Assembly (NCBI RefSeq): GCF_025460805.1
Contig: NZ_JAMXFJ010000011.1
Span: 62,001 to 126,000, forward strand
Source of the DNA: Microvirga sesbaniae
GTDB taxonomy: Bacteria; Pseudomonadota; Alphaproteobacteria; Rhizobiales; Beijerinckiaceae
DNA length: 64,000 bases
Direction: 5' to 3'
This document shows, one piece after another, positions 46,012-53,823 of this stretch. A program made the translations under genes and the position numbers. Below the pieces are notes generated by a model. That model was not told where the DNA came from and made no database searches. It worked only from the letters and a program-made list of their open reading frames with translations. Each line of letters opens with the position of its first letter. Position 1 is the first letter of the stretch.

Positions 46012-46659
46012 ATGAAGACGATCAGCCTCCAAGATGCTGCCGCGATGATCCCGGCAGGGGCGACCCTGATGGTCGGCGGCTTCATGGGCGTTGGGACGCC
46101 CGAGCCGCTAGTGGACGAACTTGTGCGACAGCAGAAAGGTGATTTGACAGTTATCGCCAACGACACCGCGGCGCCCGGGATCGGCATCGGCAAGCTGATC
46201 ACGGCCAAACTCCTGCGCCGGGTGATCGTGAGCCACATCGGCCTCAATCCGGAGACGCAGAAGCAGATGCTGGCCGGAGACCTGCAGGTGGACCTTGTCC
46301 CGCAGGGCACGCTCGCCGAGCGCATCCGCGCGGGAGGCTTCGGGCTTGGCGGCATCCTGACCGCGACAGGTGTCGGCACCATCGCCGCGGAAGGCAAGCA
46401 GACTGTGGCCGTGGACGGTCGCGACTACCTGCTGGAGCCCGCGCTCCGGGCCGACTTCGCGCTCGTGCATGCGTTCATCGCCGACTACCTGGGCAATCTC
46501 GGGTATGTCCTCACCGCCCGCAACTTCAACCCGCTGATGGCCATGGCCGCAGAGACCGTCGTGGTCCAGGCGGAGAACATCGTGCCGGTGGGCGTCATCG
46601 CGCCGGACCACGTCATGACGCCCGCTCCGGTGGTCGACTACCTCATCGCGAAAGGCTGA
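46012..46659 (+). CDS. atoD: 3-oxoacid CoA-transferase subunit A (AtoD-like)
   Basis: The 215-residue alpha subunit shows [20 protein letters not shown] (the CoA-transferase family I signature, G-G-F-G/M), [14 protein letters not shown], and [12 protein letters not shown]. With the next gene it would form the heterotetramer that moves CoA between acetyl-CoA (or succinyl-CoA) and acetoacetate, linking ketone-body or PHB breakdown products to acetyl-CoA. The ATG at 46012 has GGAGA upstream. The beta-subunit gene starts 4 bases after the stop. Confidence 0.93.
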   Translation: MKTISLQDAAAMIPAGATLMVGGFMGVGTPEPLVDELVRQQKGDLTVIANDTAAPGIGIGKLITAKLLRRVIVSHIGLNPETQKQMLAGDLQVDLVPQGTLAERIRAGGFGLGGILTATGVGTIAAEGKQTVAVDGRDYLLEPALRADFALVHAFIADYLGNLGYVLTARNFNPLMAMAAETVVVQAENIVPVGVIAPDHVMTPAPVVDYLIAKG

Positions 46660-46663
46660 CACC

Positions 46664-47365
46664 ATGGATGCGCAAACCCTCATCGCCCAACGCATCGCGC
46701 AGGAGCTGCGCGACGGGATGCTGGTCAATCTCGGCATCGGCATTCCGACCCTTGTCGCCAATTTCGTCCCCAAGGGGATGCACGTCTTCTTCCAGTCCGA
46801 GAACGGTCTGATCGGCACCGGGCCGGTGGCCGATCCCGGCATGGCGCTGCCGTGGCTGACCGACGCGGGCGGGAAACCCGTGACCGCCCTGCCGGGGGCG
46901 TCCACGTTCGACAGCGCCATGTCCTTCGGCCTGATCCGGGGCGGCCATCTCGACCTCACGGTGTTGGGCGGCCTGCAGGTCGACCAGCACGGCCGCCTCG
47001 CGAACTGGATGGTGCCGGGCAAGATGGTGCCCGGCATGGGTGGCGCGATGGACCTGGTTGCCGGCGCCAAGCGCGTCATCGTCGCCATGCAGCACACCGC
47101 CAAGGGCCGCCCGAAGATCGTCCGCGAATGCTCATTGCCGCTGACGTCGGACCGGCCGGTCGACCTCGTCGTCACCGAGCTCGCGGTGATCGGGTTCCCG
47201 CACGGCCGCGCGACACTGCTGGAGACGATGGACGGGGTCACAGTCGAGGAGGTCGTCGCCGCGACCGAGGGGGACCTCGTCATTTCCCCTGAACTGTCCG
47301 AGCCAACACTCCCGAAGGCTACGTCCAAAGCGGCCGCCATGACGTCCATCGGAGAGCCCCTATGA
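46664..47365 (+). CDS. atoA: 3-oxoacid CoA-transferase subunit B (AtoA-like)
   Basis: The 233-residue beta subunit has the active-site Glu46 in [10 protein letters not shown] (the thioester-forming S-E-N-G motif), [15 protein letters not shown], and [14 protein letters not shown]. It pairs with the upstream alpha subunit. Together with phaC, the MaoC-Pta fusion and the phasin, it suggests the cluster handles acetoacetyl-CoA, acetate and PHB carbon together. Its stop overlaps the next small gene by 4 bases (ATGA). Confidence 0.94.
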   Translation: MDAQTLIAQRIAQELRDGMLVNLGIGIPTLVANFVPKGMHVFFQSENGLIGTGPVADPGMALPWLTDAGGKPVTALPGASTFDSAMSFGLIRGGHLDLTVLGGLQVDQHGRLANWMVPGKMVPGMGGAMDLVAGAKRVIVAMQHTAKGRPKIVRECSLPLTSDRPVDLVVTELAVIGFPHGRATLLETMDGVTVEEVVAATEGDLVISPELSEPTLPKATSKAAAMTSIGEPL

Positions 47366-47580
47366 CCCTCTCTCGTCACTTAGTTGCTGACCACCTGCCG
47401 GGCCTCCTCCGTGGCGAGTTCGCCGCGATCAGGGGCGGTAGCGCATCGGTACTGGCCAAGCGAGCCCTGCCGCCGGAGGAACTCACGCGCATCTGCCTTG
47501 CCGAGGAGATCGTGTGCCTGGAGACTATGCGCGACGTCACGAACGACGGCCGAGCGCGCCAAGAGGCCGATTCATTTTGA
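47362..47580 (+). CDS. Hypothetical small protein
   Basis: The 72-residue product overlaps the atoA stop by ATGA, a common sign of translational coupling. It is a mixed hydrophilic protein (LPPEELTRICLAEEIVCLETMRDV) with two cysteines and no signal peptide. I do not recognise it. The next gene, a phasin, starts 29 bases after it. Confidence 0.45.
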   Translation: MTLSRHLVADHLPGLLRGEFAAIRGGSASVLAKRALPPEELTRICLAEEIVCLETMRDVTNDGRARQEADSF

Positions 47581-47609
47581 CGAAGAAGTCCGTTGAAGGA
47601 GGACAATCC

Positions 47610-47954
47610 ATGACCACCACCATGCCAAAGACATCAGGACTATCGGAGACGCTGCGCAGCGGTATGGGGATCGCTTTACCCGATGGCAGCGGCCGGGCTC
47701 TGGCGAATGTCACGGAAGCTTGGTTTTCCGCGGCCGCGGAATGCCAGCGCGAGATGATCGGCTTCGTCTCGATGCGACTTGAGAAGGACGCCACGACCAC
47801 CCGCGAAATGATGAGCTGCAAGAACCTCGCGGACGCGGCGGCGATCCAGTCCCGCTGGATGGAGGAAACCCTGCGCGACTACAATGCCGAGATGGGCAAG
47901 CTGACGACTATCTGCACCAGATCTGCAAATGGCGGTATCGGCCCAAAGGAGTAA
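47610..47954 (+). CDS. Phasin family protein
   Basis: The 114-residue protein is predicted to be a long helical granule-coat protein. The stretch NVTEAWFSAAAECQREMIGFVSMRLEKD and the following QSRWMEETLRDY match the Phasin_2-like pattern of small alphaproteobacterial phasins. Phasins bind the surface of PHB granules and limit their size. The ATG at 47610 has GAAGGAGG 7 bases upstream. Its place in the phaC/ato cluster supports the call. Confidence 0.8.
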   Translation: MTTTMPKTSGLSETLRSGMGIALPDGSGRALANVTEAWFSAAAECQREMIGFVSMRLEKDATTTREMMSCKNLADAAAIQSRWMEETLRDYNAEMGKLTTICTRSANGGIGPKE

Positions 47955-48103
47955 GGCCTCCGACGAAGGACGAGGCGTGTGCGAGAGCATGAGTCGTTGT
48001 CGACCGCAACCTTGTGGGTTGAGATATAAGACGCGGCTCACACATCAAATCCGCCGTCCCGGCGGTCCATCCCGACCGTCCAATGAGAGCAACGAGGGAA
48101 ATC

Positions 48104-48660
48104 GATGATAACGCTTGTAACTGCAGCCCAGGATGCGCCTAAGCAGGACCAGAGGCGGCACGACAAGTACGACCGGCTGGTGGCGATCGCGCAATCCCTT
48201 CCGAAGTTGAAGGTCGCCGTGGCTCACCCATGCGACGCGGCCTCCTTTGGGGGCGGTGTTTGAGGCGGCCGGGCTTAGCCTGATTGAGCCGATCCTCGTC
48301 GGGCCGCAGGCCAGGATCAGGGCCGCCGCAGAGGTGCTGGGCACGGACATCTTCACGATGCGGCTCGCCGATGCCTTGCACAGCCATGCAGCGGCCGATA
48401 AAGCAGTCGAACTCGTCAGGGCAGGCGAAGCCGAGGCGCTGATGAAACGAAGCCTGCACATGGACGAGGTCATCTGCGCCGTGCCCCTATCCGCAATATA
48501 CTGGGATCAGTTCGGGACCATCTCGCTCGTGCACCACTGGGGCAGGATCTGCACCCACGGCCAGGAACTCGCTGAGATCTTTGACACCGTGGACGAAGCC
48601 GGTCAGGCGCATGAGGCGATCGCCAGGGCCAAGCGCCTGCGTGGTTACTACGACCTGTAA
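48104..48660 (+). pseudogene. Broken second phosphate acetyltransferase with unrelated C-terminus
   Basis: The ATG at 48104 (after GAGGG) opens 51 codons: HDKYDRLVAIAQSLPKLKVA and AHPCDAASFGG are clearly phosphotransacetylase, lacking the MaoC part. A frameshift near 48245-48255 (in a run of G) gives a stop at 48262. The matching reading continues in the next frame (EAAGLSLIEPILVGPQ..., HSHAAADKAVELVRAGEAEALMKRSLHMDEVI). After about 48480 the Pta similarity ends and an unrelated tail follows (HHWGRICTHGQELAEIFD), stopping at 48660. It looks like a duplicate pta damaged by a frameshift and a deletion or fusion. Confidence 0.8.
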
Positions 48661-48729
48661 GGCCCCGCTAGGATGGGTAAATGATTAGCCTCTTCCGCGC
48701 CGTATCAATGGCCATGGGATAGTTGAGAC

Positions 48730-49221
48730 ATGATGAGAACCTGCTTCGTAGCTTTGATGCTAATTACGTCCGGATCATCCTGGGCAGGATGGCAAAACAC
48801 TCAATGGGGAATGACTTTTGATGAAGTAATTGCTTCCGGCCAAGGTCGTATAACCCCACATTCTGAAGAACAGGGGCCAAATAATAATTTGGTCTTAAAG
48901 GCTAAGATGCCATACATAGGTTATGGTATAGAATTCACAGCTTTGTTCTACTTCAACGATGATAAACTTGGTCAAATTGTGCTTAGGCCAAATAACATGG
49001 GAGATAATTTTGTCATAGATAGAATAATGAAAGAGACATATGGAATACCGGTTAGTGAAGAAAACAAAAGCCTTCTTGTATGTAGAATGAAGATCCTAAC
49101 ATGGAGAGATGAGAAGTCATATAATACCGTTAGATACACAGAAGCTAATTGTCCGCCAAATGCAACTCATGCTTCGGTTACCTATCAGCCTCTTAGAGAG
49201 CCCGGGAAATCAGGCCTATAA
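48730..49221 (+). CDS. AT-rich secreted hypothetical protein
   Basis: The 163-residue protein has a signal peptide (CFVALMLITSGSSWA). The mature part begins GWQNTQWGMTFDEVIAS, a motif shared by a broad family of small periplasmic proteins of unknown function. Two cysteines lie in the C-terminal half. The gene is distinctly AT-rich, with codons such as AAT, ATA and TTA that its neighbours avoid. This suggests recent horizontal transfer. The ATG at 48730 was used; ATG ATG offers an alternative 3 bases later. Confidence 0.75.
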   Translation: MMRTCFVALMLITSGSSWAGWQNTQWGMTFDEVIASGQGRITPHSEEQGPNNNLVLKAKMPYIGYGIEFTALFYFNDDKLGQIVLRPNNMGDNFVIDRIMKETYGIPVSEENKSLLVCRMKILTWRDEKSYNTVRYTEANCPPNATHASVTYQPLREPGKSGL

Positions 49222-49295
49222 AGGCCGCCAAAAAGTAGGCCTAACTCCTCGTTAATCAGTAATTTTTAGGCGTAGGATTGCTAACCTATAGTATC

Positions 49296-49309
49296 TTGAT
49301 CTGTATCAA
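49296..49309. promoter_or_regulatory. FNR/FixK-type box upstream of the AraC gene
   Basis: TTGATCTGTATCAA is a perfect TTGAT-N4-ATCAA palindrome, the canonical FNR form. Its centre is about 80 bases before the AraC-family ATG at 49383. Confidence 0.65.
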
Positions 49310-49320
49310 ATTTTTTTCTT

Positions 49321-49340
49321 TCACTATACGTCACTATACG
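49321..49340. repeat. Two direct repeats of TCACTATACG
   Basis: Two exact 10-base copies, 49321-49330 and 49331-49340, lie directly after the FNR box and about 45 bases before the AraC start. Tandem sites one helical turn apart are typical for AraC-type self-regulation. Confidence 0.5.
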
Positions 49341-49382
49341 TATTGTGCCGTTGCACGAACAACTTAGATCTCTGCGAGGGGC

Positions 49383-50507
49383 ATGGCGATGACTGGCGAC
49401 ATCGAGCCTTCGTCAAAGCGTACGAGTATAGGCGCGGGACAACCGATCCTGCTCCCGCCGACCGTCCTAACAGACCCCCGACGAACAATTCCCCCCGGCT
49501 ACATCCACCTGGGCGTCTCCATGGAGATCGCCCCGGTCCTGCGTGCGTTCGGCCTCGACCCCGGGCCGCTCATCTGTGAGGCGGGGCTCGAGCCCCGGCT
49601 GTTTGAGGATAGTACCAACGTCGTTCCGTTCGCCGCTCTGGCCCGGTTGTACAGCCTGTGCGTGGCGCGCACGAACTGCCCCCATTTCGGGCTCCTGGTC
49701 GGCCGGCGCGGCACGGTCCAATCCATGGACCTGGTCGGGCGCCTGATGCTCCACTCGGACACCGTCGGCGAGGCCTTCGAAGGGTTGGTGTCCAACCTGA
49801 GTGTCCAGGATCGGGCTGTGGTTGCCTCGCTGTCGGTCAGCGATGGCATGGCCGTGCTCACCTATGCCGTCTATCAGCCGCAGATGGAGAGTGCGGAGCA
49901 GGTCACCGACGCCGCCCTGGCCGTTGCGGTCAATGTTCTGCGAACCCTGTGCGGCTCCGACTGGCATCCCATCGAGGTGCTCGTGCCCCGCGCGGCACCC
50001 GCGGCAACCGAACCCTACCGGCGTCATTTCCTGGCGCCGGTGCGCTTCGACCAGGAGACCGCCACGTTGGTCTTCCCGGCCGAAGACCTGAAGCGTAGGA
50101 TTGCCGGCGCTGATCCCATGCTGAAAGAGTTGCTGGCGGAGCGCCTCCAGCAGATGAGGGCCAGTGCGGGCTCTACCCTTTCAGACGACATCCGGCGGCT
50201 GCTGCGCACCCGGCTGACCAGTAACCGCTGCTCGGCCGAGGACGTCGCCGACCTGCTGTCCATGCACCGACGCACCCTGAGTCGCCGCCTGAAGGGCAGC
50301 GGCATGGGCTACCGGGCCATCAGGAACGAGATCCGGTTTGAGATTGCGCGTCAGTTGCTAGAGGACACCGAGGTGCCGCTGGGTGAGATCGCGGCGGCGC
50401 TGGGCTATTCGGAGGCGAGCGCTTTCACCCGGGCGTTCCGGCGCTGGTCGGGCCAGACGCCGACCGTCTGGCGGGCTGGTAGCGGCAGTGAGCAGCCTCG
50501 CGCGTAA
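49383..50507 (+). CDS. AraC family transcriptional regulator
   Basis: This 374-residue protein has an N-terminal AraC-type ligand domain (Arabinose_bd-like, about 55-235; GLDPGPLICEAGLEPRLFED and HFGLLVGRRGTVQSMDLVG). A C-terminal double helix-turn-helix follows (about 275-370; LSMHRRTLSRRLKGSG and EIAAALGYSEASAFTRAFRRWSG). This ArgR/OruR-like subgroup often controls lipid, amine or amino-acid catabolism. Two ATG codons (49383 and 49389) are possible starts after GAGGGG. An FNR box and tandem repeats lie upstream. The likely targets include the adjacent decayed DUF1772 gene or the cupin, which is inference. Confidence 0.9.
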   Translation: MAMTGDIEPSSKRTSIGAGQPILLPPTVLTDPRRTIPPGYIHLGVSMEIAPVLRAFGLDPGPLICEAGLEPRLFEDSTNVVPFAALARLYSLCVARTNCPHFGLLVGRRGTVQSMDLVGRLMLHSDTVGEAFEGLVSNLSVQDRAVVASLSVSDGMAVLTYAVYQPQMESAEQVTDAALAVAVNVLRTLCGSDWHPIEVLVPRAAPAATEPYRRHFLAPVRFDQETATLVFPAEDLKRRIAGADPMLKELLAERLQQMRASAGSTLSDDIRRLLRTRLTSNRCSAEDVADLLSMHRRTLSRRLKGSGMGYRAIRNEIRFEIARQLLEDTEVPLGEIAAALGYSEASAFTRAFRRWSGQTPTVWRAGSGSEQPRA

Positions 50508-50574
50508 GCTGCGCGAATTTTGCAGAAGGCCCTTTATAGAACGAGATAGAACGAGCCGTTCAGGAGAGCGATGT

Positions 50575-50989
50575 CTAGAAGAAGGCGACAGCGGCGGCAA
50601 AGCCGACTGCGGTTCGCCCTGCGTGAAGCCAGCCCCATCGCTCGATCAGCGCCCGGCTTTCGGGGCCAGCGGCTCCAGGGTCAACCGCCATGAGCTTGTG
50701 TTCGTGGGCATGATCACAAGAAGCGTGAAGGGCCAGTTGGCGATCATCAGCAGCGCACCAGCGAGCCATCCAGCATGGCCATCCTGCCACCACATGATCA
50801 GCCCGAGCAAAAACCCCACGATTGCCAAGGAGGACTGCATGGCAAAGCCGCGCTTGTAGGCTGGCTTCCATTCAAGGAGCAGGGAGCGATCGTCCAGCCC
50901 TAGCCGCGCGGGCTGTTCGGCCAGGTTGATGTAGAGGGCTGCGCCCGTAAAGGCGCGGCGACAAGGAGTGCAAGCTGACCAGTGAGCAT
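50575..50989 (-). pseudogene. DUF1772 membrane protein gene with two frameshifts
   Basis: The ATG at 50989 has a perfect AGGAGG site. Reading it gives LTGQLALLVAA, then a one-base loss near 50950 shifts the frame to GAALYINLAEQPARLGLDD...WKPAYKRGFAMQSS and the membrane helices (LAIVGFLLGLIMWW, ANWPFTLLVIMPTN). A second one-base loss near 50690 shifts to HKLMAVDPGAAGPESRALIERWG and GRTAVGFAAAVAFF before the stop at 50575. Put together, these parts form a whole DUF1772 (anthrone-oxygenase-like) protein of about 138 residues with four helices. The two losses make it a pseudogene unless the assembly is wrong. Confidence 0.85.
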
Positions 50990-51208
50990 GTCGGCCTCCT
51001 CAGACTTCGCTCAGTATGCGATCTTCCTGGCCGTCGAGCGAGAGGCGCACGCGCGAAACTCGCCCCGGACCGCCGATAGATGTCCGAATCCGCCGCCATC
51101 CGGATCTTCCTGACGTATCTAAGAGGCTGCTCCTGAGCTTGTGGGATACCGGCTGATAGGCCTAACTTTGCCGTATTCAGAACTCTGCCAGATGATGAGC
51201 GAGGGGCC

Positions 51209-51769
51209 ATGGCTTCGCTGTCGTTCGCACCGGGACTGACCCTGGAGAATGCCTTCAATGAGGAGACGTTTGTCTTCACCACCCCTGAGAGTGCCGAGGC
51301 GGCCGAATTCGAGGTCCGCCTGGGACCGGGAGGCTCCGGCGGCGGCAATGCGATGGCCCACATCCACCCCAAGACAGACGAAACCTTCACGGTTCGGTCA
51401 GGCCGGCTGACCGTCTCGATCAATGGCCAGATGCATGACCTCCGGCCTGGTGAGACGATCACCGTTCCCAACGGCAAGCCGCATTTCTTCCGCAACGCCC
51501 ATGCCGGCGACACCGTGGTGGTCATCCGTTTCACGCCCGCGCAACATCAGCTACGGTTCTTCCTGAACTTCGCCACCATCGCGCAGAACCACCCCGAATG
51601 GTTCGGCGCCAAGGGGGAACCCAGCTTTCTGCTGATGGCGCTCACTCTCCACGCCTTCAAGGATCACTTCTATGTGGCTGGTCCACCGGTCTGGGTGCAG
51701 AAGCTGCTCTTCGCAACGCTCGCACCCGTTGCCCGGCTGTTGGGCTACACAGTCGTCGTCAAGCCCTGA
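51209..51769 (+). CDS. Cupin domain protein
   Basis: The 186-residue protein has a single cupin barrel (about 30-115). Motif 1 reads GGGNAMAHIHPKTDETFTVRSG (HxH and Glu metal ligands present) and motif 2 reads PNGKPHFFRN with the third His. It has a C-terminal helical tail with a hydrophobic stretch (LLFATLAPVARLLGY). Likely a metal-binding enzyme or sensor of small organic ligands; the substrate is unknown. It is divergent from the DUF1772 pseudogene, an arrangement seen in relatives, so they probably belonged to one detoxification or oxidation unit. Confidence 0.85.
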   Translation: MASLSFAPGLTLENAFNEETFVFTTPESAEAAEFEVRLGPGGSGGGNAMAHIHPKTDETFTVRSGRLTVSINGQMHDLRPGETITVPNGKPHFFRNAHAGDTVVVIRFTPAQHQLRFFLNFATIAQNHPEWFGAKGEPSFLLMALTLHAFKDHFYVAGPPVWVQKLLFATLAPVARLLGYTVVVKP

Positions 51770-51820
51770 TCGGAAGCGGGGTGAGAATAACCCCAGCCTT
51801 CGACTAGGCAATTTGAGCAC

Positions 51821-51838
51821 GCCACCAGCCGAGGTGGC
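51821..51838. repeat. Small hairpin between converging genes
   Basis: GCCACC and GGTGGC flank a 6-base loop between the ends of the cupin gene and the minus-strand gene at 51860. There is no U-run, so its role as a terminator is doubtful. Confidence 0.3.
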
Positions 51839-51859
51839 CTCCGGCGTCGGCTGGCGCCC

Positions 51860-52150
51860 CTACTTCAAATGGAGAATGACCGGACCATCCGTCACTTTCG
51901 GTGCACTCGCGCCAATGTCCGACGCATTCTGCCCGACCCACTCCCTGGCCTTTTGGACACTCTCATCTGTGCCCGCCTTGTCCTGACAGACCGTGACGGT
52001 GATGCCGCCATCGCCGGTGCGGATCAGGGAGTAGCCGACAAATCCCGTGACCGTCCGCATCAGGCCCTCGACATCCGACTGACGCTTTTCCAGCAGATCA
52101 AAAAGCTCCTTGGCTCCTTGACCGGAGTAGGTTCTGATCACAGCGTGCAT
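51860..52150 (-). CDS. ABM-like small hypothetical protein
   Basis: The 96-residue protein begins MHAVIRTYSGQGAKELFDLLEK and has a ferredoxin-like pattern (beta-alpha-beta-beta) with FVGYSLIRTGDGGITVTVCQD. This resembles antibiotic-biosynthesis-monooxygenase (ABM/DUF) fold dimers. No catalytic residues are identifiable. The ATG at 52150 follows GAGGGAGCG. It stands alone; a role in stress or detoxification is only a guess. Confidence 0.7.
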   Translation of the reverse strand: MHAVIRTYSGQGAKELFDLLEKRQSDVEGLMRTVTGFVGYSLIRTGDGGITVTVCQDKAGTDESVQKAREWVGQNASDIGASAPKVTDGPVILHLK

Positions 52151-52336
52151 GGATCGCTCCCTCTTCCAGGCCTAAGGGTCGGCGGCACTCACCCGAGCAG
52201 CGCCTATTTTCCTCTCTTGCCTGTTGGGAATTCTACCTGATCCAGAGCCCTGTTCTTGATCAATCGGGACAGTTGTGTGGCATTTTGGGCCATCGCTCTG
52301 GTTTCCGATGAGGCCGTGCAATTCGCGGAACGCCCA

Positions 52337-52804
52337 TTATGGGGCAGCGGCTAAGTCGTTGAGGTGGTAATGGCCGAGGAGATCTTCGTTACAAAGGTCT
52401 TCGGCCCCATCAACGGCGGGAAGGAAGTCCGCCGGGTCAATTTCCGGCAGCGCTAATACATCGGTCGCGTCAATGCAGCCGTCTCGGTCATTGTCGAGGA
52501 AGAACCGGTTGGAGCGGAAGTCCATCATCAGGAACGGCTTCTGCTCAAGGAACTGGTCACAGGCCATGTAGAACGCTGCCATGGCGTGAGGCCCAGTTGG
52601 ACCCTCGGAGTAGTAGAGGCCCTTGATTAGGCGACCAGTCGCCACCACGCGTGGGCTGCTGCGCAAGACAAGCGCATTCAGGTCTGGCATGGGCTGCCGC
52701 CCCATACGACACGACTGCGAGGATGCGGGATAACGGAACGGACCGGCCAAGCCGGCACTTGGCAGCACCAGGAGGGCCGACAAGCAGAGTAGGGCTGCAA
52801 GCAT
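52337..52804 (-). CDS. Secreted protein with an EF-hand loop
   Basis: This 155-residue protein has a signal peptide (ALLCLSALLVLPSAGLA, cleaved before GPF). A domain of about 130 residues follows, containing DNDRDGCIDATD, which fits the EF-hand calcium loop D-x-D-x-D-G-x-I-x-x-x-D. Four cysteines in the mature part could pair. No known enzyme family was recognised. The start is the ATG at 52804, next to a GTG at 52807, with GAGGAGG upstream. Probably periplasmic and calcium-binding. Confidence 0.65.
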   Translation of the reverse strand: MLAALLCLSALLVLPSAGLAGPFRYPASSQSCRMGRQPMPDLNALVLRSSPRVVATGRLIKGLYYSEGPTGPHAMAAFYMACDQFLEQKPFLMMDFRSNRFFLDNDRDGCIDATDVLALPEIDPADFLPAVDGAEDLCNEDLLGHYHLNDLAAAP

Positions 52805-52937
52805 CACAGCCTCCTCACGTCAGAGCAGCCAGTATACCGTCAATCGGGTCGAATGATCAGGCCCACTGCTTGCCAAGTGAAGCTCGCGCGCAAAACCGCC
52901 GCGAAAATTTCGGGTGAGGCCGTTTCTGGAATGAACG

Positions 52938-53306
52938 TCACTCGTTGTGCCTGACTGCGGCAGATGCGGAGTTGGGCGGCAGGATGGCGCAGTGGGTTAC
53001 ATGAACGACCCTATGGCCTTGCTGGTAAATGGCCGTGCCGCACCAGTGTCCACCGCGCGTCTCGCCGGTATCACCGGGAAGCGACTGGTACTGGATGGTC
53101 CCATCCGGCACATCAAACCAGTCGGCATCGAGGTACATCTGCACGCCCCTCGGGGACACCCGGTAAGGCGCAGGCCGACAGTCATTCTGGTTGCAGCAAC
53201 TGGCCCCGGCAGCATCAGTAAGGGTCGAGTAGATGTCGTGGGCTTGGGTTGGCAGTTCGAGATAGACCGAGAGGAGGACGGCACAGAGGGCGCGTTTGGG
53301 GGACAT
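52938..53306 (-). CDS. Cysteine-rich secreted hypothetical protein
   Basis: The 122-residue protein has a signal peptide (ALCAVLLSVYLELPTQA). The mature segment contains HDIYSTLTDAAGASCCNQNDCRPAPYRV, then a beta-rich part and HWCGTA...THCAILPP. The five or more cysteines should form disulfides. Members of this family are common in Rhizobiales; the function is unknown. The ATG at 53306 follows GGGAG; an in-frame ATG at 53321 lacks a site. It is in the same direction as the EF-hand gene, about 130 bases upstream of it. Confidence 0.7.
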   Translation of the reverse strand: MSPKRALCAVLLSVYLELPTQAHDIYSTLTDAAGASCCNQNDCRPAPYRVSPRGVQMYLDADWFDVPDGTIQYQSLPGDTGETRGGHWCGTAIYQQGHRVVHVTHCAILPPNSASAAVRHNE

Positions 53307-53823
53307 GGGCCGCTCCCGCACATGAGGGGCTGGCGGCGCTCCACAGAGCGTCGGGACAACGCTACTTCGCCCATTTTACGCCCGAACCGCACTCCTGTCG
53401 CGCGCAGGAATTCAGCCTCTTGAAGCAAGCATTATGGCGAAATTTCCGATGGCGGGACGTTATGGAACATGGACTCGGACCCGAGAACTGATCCGGGAAG
53501 TTCCGGAGTGGCTCAGGAACCGAGATTCCCTGCGCTTTCGGAATGTCCGGTTCGATGAGGATTGCTGCCTTCGAGCTGAGGTCTCAGACATACCAGATCG
53601 AGACCTTCACGCTGCGATCAATCTTCACAGCCATCGGACGTTGCTTCAGGCGCGGGGCAGACGGCTCCGCCGGACTGACGTGATAGGGCGAGCCGCCCTT
53701 GAAGGAGATGGCGGCCCTGGGTGCCCTGACGAGACGCGCGCCACGCTCATCCGAACGCACCCGGGACTTTGACCGCGGACGGCGGTAGGATGGCTTGCTC
53801 GCACGTCAGCGCAGGGGAACGCC
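53307..53823. other. Intergenic region without recognisable genes
   Basis: About 500 bases between divergent genes. A plus-strand frame at 53434-53772 was considered but has no ribosome binding site or family resemblance. No operator was recognised. Confidence 0.4.

Noticed and set aside
53434..53772. 112-codon plus-strand frame
   Set aside because: No ribosome binding site and no resemblance to a family; composition looks random.
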